From positions 1-10,784 of the forward strand of contig JBGTHB010000112.1 of NCBI GenBank assembly GCA_041746415.1: a stretch of DNA of 10,784 nucleotides, written 5' to 3'. This document shows positions 1-7,427 of this stretch, piece by piece. The DNA is from JBGTHB01 sp041746415. GTDB taxonomy: Bacteria > Pseudomonadota > Gammaproteobacteria > Coxiellales > Coxiellaceae. Made by a program: the position numbers and the translations under genes. The notes under the pieces were generated by a model, which was not told the origin of the DNA, did not search any database, and saw nothing but the letters and a program-made list of their open reading frames with translations. Positions within the stretch are counted from its first letter, which is position 1. Each line of letters begins with the position of its first letter.

Positions 1-129
1 AACAATCATGCCCGCGTCCGTGTGCTTGGCTAACTTTATATAAATATTTTCCAGTTGATTTTGCAACATCGGCTCAGCTTGCGCCGATGCCAAAAAAAAT
101 AGCAACAGCGCCACAATCCATTGTTTCAT
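1..129 (-). CDS. N-terminus of an exported protein, cut by the window edge
   Basis: Reading the minus strand from the ATG at 129 gives 43 codons that stay open to the window edge. Residues 1-18 look like a classical Sec signal peptide: a lysine at position 3, a hydrophobic run (IVALLLFFLA) and a small-residue cleavage site ending SAQA before EPMLQ. The mature part begins with an amphipathic stretch (NQLENIYIKLAKHTDAGMIV). This resembles the start of PBP4-like D-Ala-D-Ala carboxypeptidases (DacB family), where a similar helix precedes the first beta strand, but too little is present to decide. Its ATG overlaps the stop codon of the upstream membrane protein gene (ATGA, 126-129), so the two are probably translationally coupled. 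I am sure of an exported protein and unsure of its function. Confidence 0.7.
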   Translation of the reverse strand, partial: MKQWIVALLLFFLASAQAEPMLQNQLENIYIKLAKHTDAGMIV

Positions 130-647
130 TTTGCTTTTTCCTCGTGTCTTTGCCGATTCGTAATAACGATAATGAAAAGCGCTACCATCACAAATACCGG
201 TATCATCACCAATAATAAGTAAGCTTGAATCAGCACCATCCCTGCTGCCATCAAACCTAACGTAACACCAATCACCACAAAAATAACATCCGTATAAAGT
301 CCCGCAAGATAAAGCGTTAATGACAATAACATCAACGCAAACAAACCCGCTTCCGTTTGACTGACCGTACCCCGATCGACCAACAACGCCAATAAATACA
401 TGACTGTCATTAAACCCAACCAATGCCAGATTTGTCGAATCACACCACTTTTGTAACTAACGTGCTTTTTAAGCGCAATAACCAAGCCCACGCATAAAAA
501 TGCGTCCAGCACTGCCATGATCCAGCAGAAGATCCAATAGATGGAAGCGTGTATTTGCAAAATGACTAGGCTGATTAATGCCAAACCTAACATAACCAAG
601 CCAATAGCAAGACGTGCCTTCCATGGATTTTTTGATTCGTCTTCCAT
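126..647 (-). CDS. Six-helix integral membrane protein of unknown function
   Basis: The 173-residue product has a short acidic start (MEDESKNPW) and about six hydrophobic segments, near residues 13-33, 36-58, 73-91, 99-117, 118-139 and 141-163, with a charged tail (NRQRHEEKAK). I do not recognise the family and see no catalytic motif. By the positive-inside rule the K/R-rich loop near 60-71 and the C-terminal tail would face the cytoplasm. The gene follows pit by 71 bp and overlaps the next gene, an exported protein, by 4 bp, so it probably acts in or at the inner membrane with that product. There is no Shine-Dalgarno sequence before the ATG, and a promoter-like pair at 654-682 places the predicted transcript start on the ATG itself. 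The start is supported because no in-frame alternative precedes the first helix. Confidence 0.8.
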   Translation of the reverse strand: MEDESKNPWKARLAIGLVMLGLALISLVILQIHASIYWIFCWIMAVLDAFLCVGLVIALKKHVSYKSGVIRQIWHWLGLMTVMYLLALLVDRGTVSQTEAGLFALMLLSLTLYLAGLYTDVIFVVIGVTLGLMAAGMVLIQAYLLLVMIPVFVMVALFIIVITNRQRHEEKAK

Positions 648-653
648 TCAAAT

Positions 654-682
654 ACGGTATTAGAACGCTGCAGTGCTGTCAA
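654..682 (-). promoter_or_regulatory. Putative sigma70 promoter of the membrane protein gene, possibly leaderless
   Basis: On the minus strand a perfect -35 box TTGACA (677-682) is followed by a 17-bp spacer and TACCGT (654-659), which keeps the three most conserved -10 positions. The expected transcription start, seven bases past the -10, falls at 647, the A of the ATG. This agrees with the absence of a Shine-Dalgarno sequence. The boxes are read directly; activity and leaderless translation are inference. Confidence 0.45.
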
Positions 683-718
683 TGTGATTGTGCGAACTCT
701 CCGGCTTAGAGATTGCAA

Positions 719-1969
719 TCAAATCAGCCACCGCAAAAGATGATAATAAAAAATAGCGAACAGCGCACCAGCAGGCAGGGTAATTATCCACGACATAAAA
801 ATGTTCCGCACTACCGCTAAGTTAAGTGCGGCAATACCACGTGCGTAACCCACACCTAAAATTGCACCCACCAAAGTTTGAGTTGTTGAAATCGGCAACC
901 CTAAACCAGATGCCACGACCACCGTTGCTGCTGTTGCCAGCTCTGCGGCAAAGCCGCGTGAAGGTGTCAGCTCTGTAATATGACTGCCCACTGTGGCAAT
1001 CACACGGTATCCAAACGTAACCAGCCCTAATACAATTCCCAGCGCTCCCACCAACAAAATCCAAAACGGAATAGGCGCCGTCTCAATAATTTGGCTCGCG
1101 CCTTGTTGTACTATTGCCACAACTGCCGCTACCGGACCAATGGCATTGGCCACATCATTTGAACCATGCGCAAAAGCCATGGCGCACGCAGTGAATATCA
1201 TTAAAATGGCAAACATTTTTTCTAACTGACGATAATTGGTGGCAGTGTGCGTTTTAGGTACTTTAAAGCGGCGCAACAAAAACCAGCTTAATACCATCAT
1301 CACCAAACTCAACCCAATTGCAATCATCGCTCCCGTAAAATTTGTGATGTGTAAATGCAAATGTTGCAAGCCTTTTAATAACGTCACCAAACTCAACACC
1401 AACGTCATCAAAAAAATATAACAAGGCACATAACGTTGTGCCATCTTAATAGGACAAGCGCTATTAAAAATAAGCCACTGCACACTTTTAAAAAGCAAAT
1501 ACGCTAACGCGCCTGCGATCAATGGCGTCACGATCCAGCTCAATACGATATTAATAACTTGCCGCCAATGTATGGCATGTACACCAAATTCAATTAACGC
1601 AAAACCGATTACTGCACCAACAATGGTGTGCGTAGTTGAAACCGGCCAACCAAAATAAGTGGCCACCAACAACCATGTGCCAGCGGCCAATAAAGCCGCT
1701 AACATGCCATAAATTAATAATGTGGGGTCGTGCGCAAACAAATGAACATCAATAATTTTGCTGCGAATCGTACTGGTAACTTGGCCCCCCGCCAGCAATG
1801 CACCTAATGCTTCAAAAATGGCAGCAACGATAATGGCTTTGGTGAGCGTTAATGCTTTTGAACCCACAGATGTACCCATGGCGTTCGCCACGTCATTGGC
1901 ACCCACACCCCAGGCCATGAAAAAGCCAAATACCACAGCCAAGGTTATGAATAACGTTGCGTGTAACAT
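719..1969 (-). CDS. pit: PiT-family low-affinity inorganic phosphate transporter
   Basis: The 416-residue product is an inner-membrane cation-coupled phosphate importer of the PiT (PF01384) family. Both halves of the internally duplicated fold are visible: GANDVANAMG at residues 23-32 and GSNDVANAIGP at 269-279, each followed by a second paired motif, PVSTTHTIVGA (109-119) and PISTTQTLVGA (339-349). The rest is about ten hydrophobic segments with a hydrophilic loop near 234-250. The length is usual for bacterial members. The usual partner, a DUF47 PhoU-like protein, is not adjacent but lies at 7428-8108. The start codon is 21 bp from that of the divergent uridine phosphorylase gene and has no Shine-Dalgarno sequence, but the N-terminus fits the family, in which the first signature follows one short helix. 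A 70-bp gap separates it from the next gene downstream. PiT members can also carry sulfate, but the signatures favour phosphate. Confidence 0.95.
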   Translation of the reverse strand: MLHATLFITLAVVFGFFMAWGVGANDVANAMGTSVGSKALTLTKAIIVAAIFEALGALLAGGQVTSTIRSKIIDVHLFAHDPTLLIYGMLAALLAAGTWLLVATYFGWPVSTTHTIVGAVIGFALIEFGVHAIHWRQVINIVLSWIVTPLIAGALAYLLFKSVQWLIFNSACPIKMAQRYVPCYIFLMTLVLSLVTLLKGLQHLHLHITNFTGAMIAIGLSLVMMVLSWFLLRRFKVPKTHTATNYRQLEKMFAILMIFTACAMAFAHGSNDVANAIGPVAAVVAIVQQGASQIIETAPIPFWILLVGALGIVLGLVTFGYRVIATVGSHITELTPSRGFAAELATAATVVVASGLGLPISTTQTLVGAILGVGYARGIAALNLAVVRNIFMSWIITLPAGALFAIFYYHLLRWLI

Positions 1970-1972
1970 ATG

Positions 1973-1981
1973 TGCTACGAT
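1973..1981 (+). promoter_or_regulatory. Putative extended -10 promoter of the uridine phosphorylase gene
   Basis: The sequence TGCTACGAT is an extended -10 (TG, one base, then TACGAT, four of six to consensus). No convincing -35 lies 16-18 bp upstream, as expected for extended -10 promoters. The predicted start is near 1988, almost at the ATG (1991). The element overlaps the proposed pit -10 on the other strand. Weak evidence, but there is no room for the promoter elsewhere outside pit coding sequence. Confidence 0.3.
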
Positions 1982-2005
1982 AAATGGATCATGACTATTT
2001 CACAA
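1977..2005 (-). promoter_or_regulatory. Putative pit promoter lying inside the udp 5' end
   Basis: On the minus strand TTGTGA (2000-2005) and TATCGT (1977-1982) are spaced by 17 bp, each matching four of six consensus bases. The predicted start is about 1970, one base before the pit ATG, which agrees with the lack of a pit Shine-Dalgarno sequence. The -35 lies within codons 4-5 of the divergent gene. Moderate sequence match; activity is inferred. Confidence 0.35.
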
Positions 2006-2863
2006 GCCGATTTACCGCTTAATGCCGACGGCAGCGTTTATCATCTGCATTTATTACCCGATGAAATTGCTGATACTATTATTTTTGTCGGCGATCCCAA
2101 CCGCGCAAAAATAATTTCTCACTATTTCAACACCATTGAGGTCCACAAATCACACCGCGAACTTGTTACTTACACCGGCTATATTGGCAGCAAGCGGTTA
2201 AGCGTAATTGGTACGGGTATGAGCAGTGGCAATATTGATATTGTGATCAATGAGCTGGATGCGTTGGTGAATGTGGATCTAAAAAAACGTGAAATCAAAC
2301 CCAAGCACACTACGCTTAATATTATTCGCTTAGGCACAGGTGGCGGCTTGCAAGCGCAACTGGGCGTAAACAAATTAGTGATATCTAATTATGCAGTTGG
2401 CTTTGATGGTTTAATGAATTTTTATCATTGCCCCACTGAAACTGACGAAGATCAAATTAAGCAACACGCGCAACAGCATTTCAAACAATTCAAGATAGCC
2501 AACAGTATTTATGCCAATAGCGCGACGCCAAAATTATTACAGCACTTTGCCACGCTCGGCGTTGTTGGCATTACGCTTTCCACAGCGGGGTTTTTTGGGC
2601 CGCAAGCACGACTGGTACGCGCGCCGTTGGTGCACCCTGACTTTCTCACCGCTGCCACACAGTTTGAATTCAACACTATAAAAGCAGCTAACTTTGAAAT
2701 GGAAACTGCGGCTATTTATGGGCTCTGTCATTTGCTGGGACACAATTGTTGCTCTATTAATGCCATCATCGCTAATCGCATCACCAACCAATTTAATCAA
2801 AATTACAATAAATTCGTCATTGATATGATCGAAGCCGCAGTGGAAAAAATGCTAACGCTCTAG
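1991..2863 (+). CDS. Uridine phosphorylase-like nucleoside phosphorylase
   Basis: The 290-residue product is a cytosolic NP-I family (PF01048) enzyme that splits a nucleoside with phosphate into a base and (deoxy)ribose 1-phosphate. Residues corresponding to the E. coli uridine phosphorylase active site are in order: GDPNR (34-38, phosphate-binding Arg38), Arg56 in HREL, RLGT (113-116, the spacing of Arg91 and Thr94 in the E. coli enzyme), and FEMET (245-249), whose Glu-Met-Glu contacts the ribose. It is longer than E. coli Udp (253 aa) and its N-terminal pattern (ADLPLNADGSVYHLHL) recalls the subtype common in Bacteroidota. I chose ATG 1991 because conserved homology begins at MTISQADL; the in-frame ATG at 1970 would add seven unlikely residues. 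No strong Shine-Dalgarno sequence is seen. It diverges from pit. Uridine is the likeliest substrate, but related nucleosides are possible. Confidence 0.88.
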   Translation: MTISQADLPLNADGSVYHLHLLPDEIADTIIFVGDPNRAKIISHYFNTIEVHKSHRELVTYTGYIGSKRLSVIGTGMSSGNIDIVINELDALVNVDLKKREIKPKHTTLNIIRLGTGGGLQAQLGVNKLVISNYAVGFDGLMNFYHCPTETDEDQIKQHAQQHFKQFKIANSIYANSATPKLLQHFATLGVVGITLSTAGFFGPQARLVRAPLVHPDFLTAATQFEFNTIKAANFEMETAAIYGLCHLLGHNCCSINAIIANRITNQFNQNYNKFVIDMIEAAVEKMLTL

Positions 2864-2954
2864 CTTGTGAGTTGAAATTGGCAATTACGTCCAATCGCCA
2901 AACTAGGTCTCATTCTTGATAATTTTCAGATCATCTTTATTGGTAGTTACTTAA
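2864..2954. other. Convergent intergenic gap without a clear terminator
   Basis: The udp and ATPase genes converge here. Two competing short stems can be drawn near 2877-2900 (TTGGC/GCCAA and ATTGG/CCAAT), but neither is followed by a T-tract on either strand, so I cannot call a terminator. Confidence 0.4.
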
Positions 2955-4181
2955 TTAAACAAACCCGACCGGAATAGCATTAATATTTTTCTTCATTGGC
3001 AAAAGCTGTTCACACAAACAAACAACTCCGCCATCTTTAATTTTTTCACCAAAGCGATCAAGCAAAGTAAAATTTTTATAACTATCTTTACTTGGAGAGG
3101 CCGTTTTTTTTATTTCGATTGGAAAAATTTCTTGATCTTGAAAAATAAGCAAATCAATTTCTTTTTTATCCTTATCGCGATAATAAAAGAGCGGCGCCTC
3201 TTTACCATTATGCCAATAAGATTTAATGATTTCGCTTACGACAAAAGTTTCAAAAATAGCGCCAGACATAGCGCCACTTTCTAGTGTTTTTGAATTAGAC
3301 CAGTTAGTAAGATAGCAACACAAACCTGTATCGAGAAAATAAAGTTTCGGCGTTTTGCTCAGCCGTTTTGAAAGATTCGTATGATACGGCTCTAGCAAAT
3401 AAATAATGTTTGATGCTTTTAAAATTGACAACCAATTTTTTGCCGTATTAGGGCTCACGTCCACATCGCGCGCTAAATCAGAAAAATTAAGTAGCTGCCC
3501 TGTCCTAGCAGCCACCGCGCGCAAAAATTTTAAAAACGTCATTTCATCACCGACTTTAGCGAGGTCTCTAACATCGCGCTGCAAATACGTTTGTACATAA
3601 GAGCGATAAAACAGATCTCTATCTAACTTTGGATTTGAAAGCATCGCCGGAAACGAACCACGCCAGATATGCTCGTATGTTTTAATTAATCCCATTTTCA
3701 TTCGATCGGCTTGTTTTTTTTGAAGCTGTTCCTGCAAAGGCAAAAACGGCAAATCAACACGAGGCTTTGCTTGCTGTTCTGCTAGCGACAAACCCAACAA
3801 ATTTGTCACAGCGACACGTCCTGCAAGTGATTCTGACACCCCTTTCATAAGATGAAATTGTTGCGAACCTGTAAGCCAATACTGGCCAGGTTGTTTATCA
3901 CGATCAATGCGCATTTTGATATGTGGCAACAATTCTGGGGCATATTGAATTTCATCAATCAAAACCGGGGGTTCAAATCTTTCACAAAATAAAGCTGGAT
4001 CAGTCTTAGCTAAATGAACCAGCAATGGATCATCAAGCGTGACATAGGATCGAGTCGACTTCGACAGATGTTGCAACAGCGTAGACTTACCAACCTGACG
4101 CGGGCCAACAACCAATAGAGCTGGCATTTGCTTGCTAACCTGTTGAATAATTGGCTCAAGGGTTCTATGTATGTATGCCAT
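2955..4181 (-). CDS. AAA ATPase with DUF4143 C-terminal domain
   Basis: The 408-residue product has an N-terminal AAA domain (about residues 1-160) with Walker A GPRQVGKST (26-34), Walker B PVLIDEIQ (72-79) and a sensor-like LTGSQ (103-107), then SLAGRV (119-123 region). The rest matches the DUF4143 architecture, a winged-helix-like segment near residues 212-262 and a nuclease-like fold with YRDKDKKEIDLLI and the downstream EIKK, reminiscent of PD-(D/E)XK active sites. Proteins of this type are widespread, often single accessory genes in variable regions; their function is unsettled, and a toxin-antitoxin or defence role has been suggested but not shown here. The start has GGA 9 nt upstream, and a promoter lies just before it. 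The gene stands alone between udp and the MFS gene and looks like an insertion. Confidence 0.9.
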   Translation of the reverse strand: MAYIHRTLEPIIQQVSKQMPALLVVGPRQVGKSTLLQHLSKSTRSYVTLDDPLLVHLAKTDPALFCERFEPPVLIDEIQYAPELLPHIKMRIDRDKQPGQYWLTGSQQFHLMKGVSESLAGRVAVTNLLGLSLAEQQAKPRVDLPFLPLQEQLQKKQADRMKMGLIKTYEHIWRGSFPAMLSNPKLDRDLFYRSYVQTYLQRDVRDLAKVGDEMTFLKFLRAVAARTGQLLNFSDLARDVDVSPNTAKNWLSILKASNIIYLLEPYHTNLSKRLSKTPKLYFLDTGLCCYLTNWSNSKTLESGAMSGAIFETFVVSEIIKSYWHNGKEAPLFYYRDKDKKEIDLLIFQDQEIFPIEIKKTASPSKDSYKNFTLLDRFGEKIKDGGVVCLCEQLLPMKKNINAIPVGFV

Positions 4182-4208
4182 TTATCGTCCAATCTGCATT
4201 TGTACTGC

Positions 4209-4238
4209 ATTATAGACGATGCACCCACTCCACTTCAA
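4209..4238 (-). promoter_or_regulatory. Sigma70 promoter of the AAA ATPase gene
   Basis: On the minus strand TTGAAG (4233-4238) is followed by an 18-bp spacer and a perfect -10 TATAAT (4209-4214). The predicted start near 4202 gives a leader of about 20 nt containing GGA before the ATG at 4181. This makes the ATPase a unit separate from the MFS gene upstream of it. Confidence 0.6.
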
Positions 4239-4253
4239 GTTGCGAAAGTAACT

Positions 4254-4266
4254 CGCGCTTTGCGCG
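4254..4266. repeat. GC-rich hairpin after the MFS gene
   Basis: CGCGC, loop TTT, GCGCG is a perfect 5-bp stem, extendable imperfectly by the flanking GTAA/TTAC bases. It sits 18 bp past the end of the MFS gene (minus strand) and ahead of the ATPase promoter, where an operon end is expected. There is no T-tract, so it is at best a poor intrinsic terminator or an RNA 3' end-protecting stem. Confidence 0.35.
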
Positions 4267-4283
4267 TAACAGGAAGAAAACGC

Positions 4284-5477
4284 TTAACCATAACGTCGAA
4301 TCAAATACGCATTCAATAAAATCATTGCCACCAAACCCGCCATAACACCGACAAATGGCCACAACGTTACCAAAGAAATATTCGTCCACACCAAAAACAT
4401 CAGCGACGCAAAAATAAAAGGCAGCACCGGCAACAATGCCGCCACTGGCCCCGCATTATGTCTAAAGTGATGCAGCACGGAAGCGTTTACTGCGGGCTGG
4501 GCTAAACCCGCTGCCATCGCCCACAAAATTAAAGGGCACAACAACGCAATCACTGATGAGTGATAAAACAACGCAAATAAAATTGCACAGGGTAAAGCTA
4601 AACATCCCACAGCATAAGAAATTAATAGTGTTTTTTTGGTGCCATAACGCTGCACAAAAAAACGCGAATAGTAATACATAATTAAATTGGGCACTGCCGT
4701 AAACACAGCTAATAAAGTGTAATAATGTTTTGAAATGCCAAAGTGAACCCAATACCAATACGGTATCGCCATATAATAAGAAAGCATCGAGCCGACGTAT
4801 AATATAAATGGCGCGATGTATAACCAAAATGTAACATTGCTAATGGCTTCGCGATAATTACGAAACACATGTGAAATTCGATAGCGACGTGGCGCACCCC
4901 GCCTGGTTTCAGGCAACTTAAAATAAAACAAAAAATAATAAATAAGCAACAAAATAAAAAAGCAGAAAAACACCGAGCGCCAACCAAAATAAATTAACAA
5001 GTATTGTCCCAACGTCGGTGCCACAAATGGTGCAAAATTAAAAATCACGCCAAAGAAAAAACTGACTTTAGCCATTTGATAATGGGTTAACGTATCCGCC
5101 ATTAACACCCGACAAATCGGTGATGCCACACCGATACCAATACCTTCTATACAACGGCCTATCATAAATACCCAGATATTTACTGCTAACATAGCGCAAA
5201 TGGTACCAATCATCGCCACCGCTAGACCTAAAAAAATAATGCGCTTTCGATCCATAAAGCGCGCTACTCCACCCCACCAAATTTGAGATGCGCCCAAGCT
5301 CAACAAAAAAAACGTTGCCGAAAGCTTTAAAAAAATAGGTTGGGTGGAAAACACGTGTTGTAAAATTGGCAGCACCGGCACGGATAATTTAATCGACATA
5401 TAGGACAATGCCACTAATGAGAAACCAAACCAAGTTACTGTGCGTTCGGTCTTGCTCATGTAATGTTGCTGTGACAT
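4284..5477 (-). CDS. MFS transporter, DHA1 (Bcr/CflA-like) type
   Basis: The 397-residue product has about twelve hydrophobic segments, the usual layout of the major facilitator superfamily in the inner membrane. Between helices 2 and 3 is a degenerate motif A (GVARFMDRKR, near 69-78), and helix 5 carries a motif C-like IGRCIEGIGIGVASP, typical of drug:proton antiporters; the LPETR after helix 6 also fits. Bcr/CflA relatives export drugs or amino acids. It is the last gene of an operon whose other members process nucleosides and phosphate, starting 4 bp after deoC, so nucleoside or base transport is a reasonable alternative, although it does not resemble NupG. The start at 5477 has a weak AAGA upstream inside deoC; an ATG at 5459 is possible. 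Family sure, substrate unknown. Confidence 0.88.
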   Translation of the reverse strand: MSQQHYMSKTERTVTWFGFSLVALSYMSIKLSVPVLPILQHVFSTQPIFLKLSATFFLLSLGASQIWWGGVARFMDRKRIIFLGLAVAMIGTICAMLAVNIWVFMIGRCIEGIGIGVASPICRVLMADTLTHYQMAKVSFFFGVIFNFAPFVAPTLGQYLLIYFGWRSVFFCFFILLLIYYFLFYFKLPETRRGAPRRYRISHVFRNYREAISNVTFWLYIAPFILYVGSMLSYYMAIPYWYWVHFGISKHYYTLLAVFTAVPNLIMYYYSRFFVQRYGTKKTLLISYAVGCLALPCAILFALFYHSSVIALLCPLILWAMAAGLAQPAVNASVLHHFRHNAGPVAALLPVLPFIFASLMFLVWTNISLVTLWPFVGVMAGLVAMILLNAYLIRRYG

Positions 5478-5481
5478 AAAA

Positions 5482-6192
5482 TTATCTTACTACGATTTCA
5501 TCCAGCAAACGACTTACCCCTAAACGAAAAGTACGCGGACAAACCCAATCCGCACCCATTTGGTGCGTTACTTGTTGAAAATAAGCCTGCGCTTGTGCGA
5601 TTTCACGCACACCACCTGATATTTTTATGCCTATATTTCGCGATGTATTTTTCGAAATCACATCCAGCAACACCGCCACTGCTGCTGCAGTGGCACCTAC
5701 TTTTACTTTGCCCGTTGATGTTTTTAAAAAATCACACTGCGCAGCAATAGCAATTTGCGCCGCTTGTGTAATAAGTGCTGGGGTTTTTAACTCGCCCGTT
5801 TCCAAAATTACTTTCAATAATTTATCATTACACAGCAGCCGACATTGTGTTAAAAAATTCATAACGCCGTCTTTATCGCCCGCCAATAAACGTCGATAAG
5901 GCAACACCACATCAATTTCATCTGCGCCAGACTGCATAGCGTTGTCGATGCAATGCAATGTTTCCGCTATCGAATCCTCACCTTGTGGAAAATTAGCCAC
6001 TGTCGCAACGCGCACAGCTGAATTAGCCAAAATTAATTTAGCGCGTTTAATGAAGGCGGGATAAATACAAATTGCTGCCACGTTACCAAAAGGCGTAATG
6101 GCTTTTTGGCATAACAGTTCAATTTGATTCACTGAATCATTACTTTCTAATCGTGTTAGATCAATAAAAGCAATGAGTTTTTTAGCATCCAT
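5482..6192 (-). CDS. deoC: Deoxyribose-phosphate aldolase
   Basis: The 236-residue product is a cytosolic class I aldolase that splits 2-deoxyribose 5-phosphate into acetaldehyde and glyceraldehyde 3-phosphate, the last step of deoxynucleoside breakdown. The catalytic residues are all present: Asp94 in DEIDVV (E. coli Asp102), the Schiff-base Lys157 in DFLKTSTGK (E. coli Lys167) and Lys190 in IKISGGVR (E. coli Lys201). SGGVR also contributes the phosphate site. The length is slightly below the E. coli enzyme (259 aa) and near the shorter bacterial forms. It starts 5 bp after punA and ends 4 bp before the MFS gene, so it is inside the operon. Its substrate would be made from the phosphorylase product by phosphopentomutase (DeoB), which is not in the window. 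Confidence 0.95.
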   Translation of the reverse strand: MDAKKLIAFIDLTRLESNDSVNQIELLCQKAITPFGNVAAICIYPAFIKRAKLILANSAVRVATVANFPQGEDSIAETLHCIDNAMQSGADEIDVVLPYRRLLAGDKDGVMNFLTQCRLLCNDKLLKVILETGELKTPALITQAAQIAIAAQCDFLKTSTGKVKVGATAAAVAVLLDVISKNTSRNIGIKISGGVREIAQAQAYFQQVTHQMGADWVCPRTFRLGVSRLLDEIVVR

Positions 6193-6197
6193 ACTTT

Positions 6198-7019
6198 CTA
6201 CTTCGGTAGTTTTTCAATAAAGCGTAACGCCAATTTTGTCATATTCGCTTCACCCAATTTCGCTCCTTTTAGGGTGACTTCGTGACTTAATGCTTCTGAA
6301 TGCATGCCAGCGGCAAAATTAGTAATAATAGCAACGACAGCAACACGCATCCCACAGTGACGTGCAATTGTCACTTCAGGTACCGTTGACATTCCCACCA
6401 AATCACCACCCAAAATACGAAACGCATTAATTTCAGCAGGCGTTTCAAATGCTGGGCCAATTACCCCCACATAAACGCCTTCATGAATGGGGATATCCAA
6501 TTGATCAGCATGATCAAGTAACTGTTGGCGAAATGATTTATCGTATGCTTCATCTAATGCTACAAAGCGCTCGCCAAAACCGCCTTCATTGGGGCCAACA
6601 AGCGCATTGCAAAATTGAAAATTAATGTGATCTTTTAACACCACCAAACTGCCTGGCCCAATATTTTTGTGTAATGATCCAGAAGCGTTAGTGCCAAACC
6701 AAATGTCTGTACCTAACGCGCGCAAGGTGCGAATCATTGTTTGCACTTCTGAATTTGTGAATCCTTCGTAATAATGGGCGCGACCTTTTAAACACGCCAC
6801 ATTGACGCCCTTAATCTGGCCTAAAATGACTTTGCTTTCATGGCCTTTAACACCAATGTGCGGAAAGCCTGGTAATTCGCTATAAGGGATTTCCATTTTA
6901 TTTTTAATTTGTTCTGCAAAACCAGCGGAACCTGAGCCTAAGGCAATAGCCACTTTTGGTTTAAAATCATTACAGCGCGCTTTTATTATCTTGGCTGCTT
7001 CAATGGCTTGTAAGGTCAT
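6198..7019 (-). CDS. punA: Purine nucleoside phosphorylase, trimeric (PNP-II) type
   Basis: The 273-residue product splits inosine and guanosine (and deoxy forms) with phosphate to a purine base and (deoxy)ribose 1-phosphate. Family motifs run in order: GSGSAG (28-33), GRAHYYEG (79-86), TNASGS (110-115), GPAFETPAE (178-186), GMSTVPE (199-205) and TNFAAG (223-228). Glu186 and Asn224 correspond to human PNP Glu201 and Asn243, the base-binding pair of 6-oxopurine-specific enzymes, so adenosine should be a poor substrate. E. coli XapA is a related type, so xanthosine is possible. The ATG overlaps the cdd stop codon by 4 bp (ATGA), with GGAAG upstream inside cdd, which indicates coupled translation. 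This is a different fold class from the hexameric DeoD. Confidence 0.93.
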   Translation of the reverse strand: MTLQAIEAAKIIKARCNDFKPKVAIALGSGSAGFAEQIKNKMEIPYSELPGFPHIGVKGHESKVILGQIKGVNVACLKGRAHYYEGFTNSEVQTMIRTLRALGTDIWFGTNASGSLHKNIGPGSLVVLKDHINFQFCNALVGPNEGGFGERFVALDEAYDKSFRQQLLDHADQLDIPIHEGVYVGVIGPAFETPAEINAFRILGGDLVGMSTVPEVTIARHCGMRVAVVAIITNFAAGMHSEALSHEVTLKGAKLGEANMTKLALRFIEKLPK

Positions 7020-7417
7020 ACCGCATCTTCCAAATTAATTGAACCGAATGGATGAGGCAGTAACTCGCTTAAGTTAAATGTTTTATGCTGACCATTTTTA
7101 TGCAGCAAATGTATTTTGATATCACCATCTGCAAGTTCCGCTAAACGTTGACGACAAGCGCCACATGGTGGACACACTATTTCACTAGAAGAAGTGACAA
7201 CCGCTTCTTTAATTTTTTTTCTGCCAGCACGCACCATGGCCATGAGTGCTCCCGTTTCAGCGCATTCTGTTAACCCATAAACGGCATTTTCCATATTGCA
7301 GCCGGAAAATAATTCATCGTTATCCGCTTTCACACACGCTACTACTTGCAAACGAGAATAAGGCGCATACGCTTTTGTCACAGCTTCTCTGGCTAATTCA
7401 AACATTTTTTCTTTCAT
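7016..7417 (-). CDS. cdd: Cytidine deaminase, small tetrameric type
   Basis: The 133-residue product is a zinc enzyme converting cytidine and deoxycytidine to uridine and deoxyuridine. Seen are the substrate motif CNMEN (40-44), the CAE motif with zinc ligand Cys52 and proton-shuttle Glu54, and PCGAC with zinc ligands Cys85 and Cys88. The three cysteine ligands and the length identify the homotetrameric class of B. subtilis and human, not the longer E. coli dimer. An open frame extends upstream to 7471, but I chose the ATG at 7417: homology starts at MKEKMFELA and a strong AGAGGA lies 7 nt before it, overlapping the DUF47 stop codon. The product feeds uridine to the phosphorylase encoded at 1991-2863. 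Confidence 0.95.
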   Translation of the reverse strand: MKEKMFELAREAVTKAYAPYSRLQVVACVKADNDELFSGCNMENAVYGLTECAETGALMAMVRAGRKKIKEAVVTSSSEIVCPPCGACRQRLAELADGDIKIHLLHKNGQHKTFNLSELLPHPFGSINLEDAV

Positions 7418-7427
7418 TTTTTTCCTC

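Noticed and set aside
711..720. Perfect palindrome GATTGCAATC at the pit stop codon
   Set aside because: Ten bases without loop or T-tract; too short and isolated to call an operator or terminator.
2864..2954. Possible bidirectional terminator between udp and the ATPase gene
   Set aside because: Only 5-bp competing stems with long loops and no T-tract on either strand.
4254..4266. Intrinsic terminator for the MFS operon
   Set aside because: The stem is only 5 bp with no T-tract; kept as a hairpin only.
4128..4345. Two plus-strand open frames of 63-64 codons across the ATPase-MFS junction
   Set aside because: They overlap both flanking genes antisense, have no ribosome binding site, and their sequences look like random translation.
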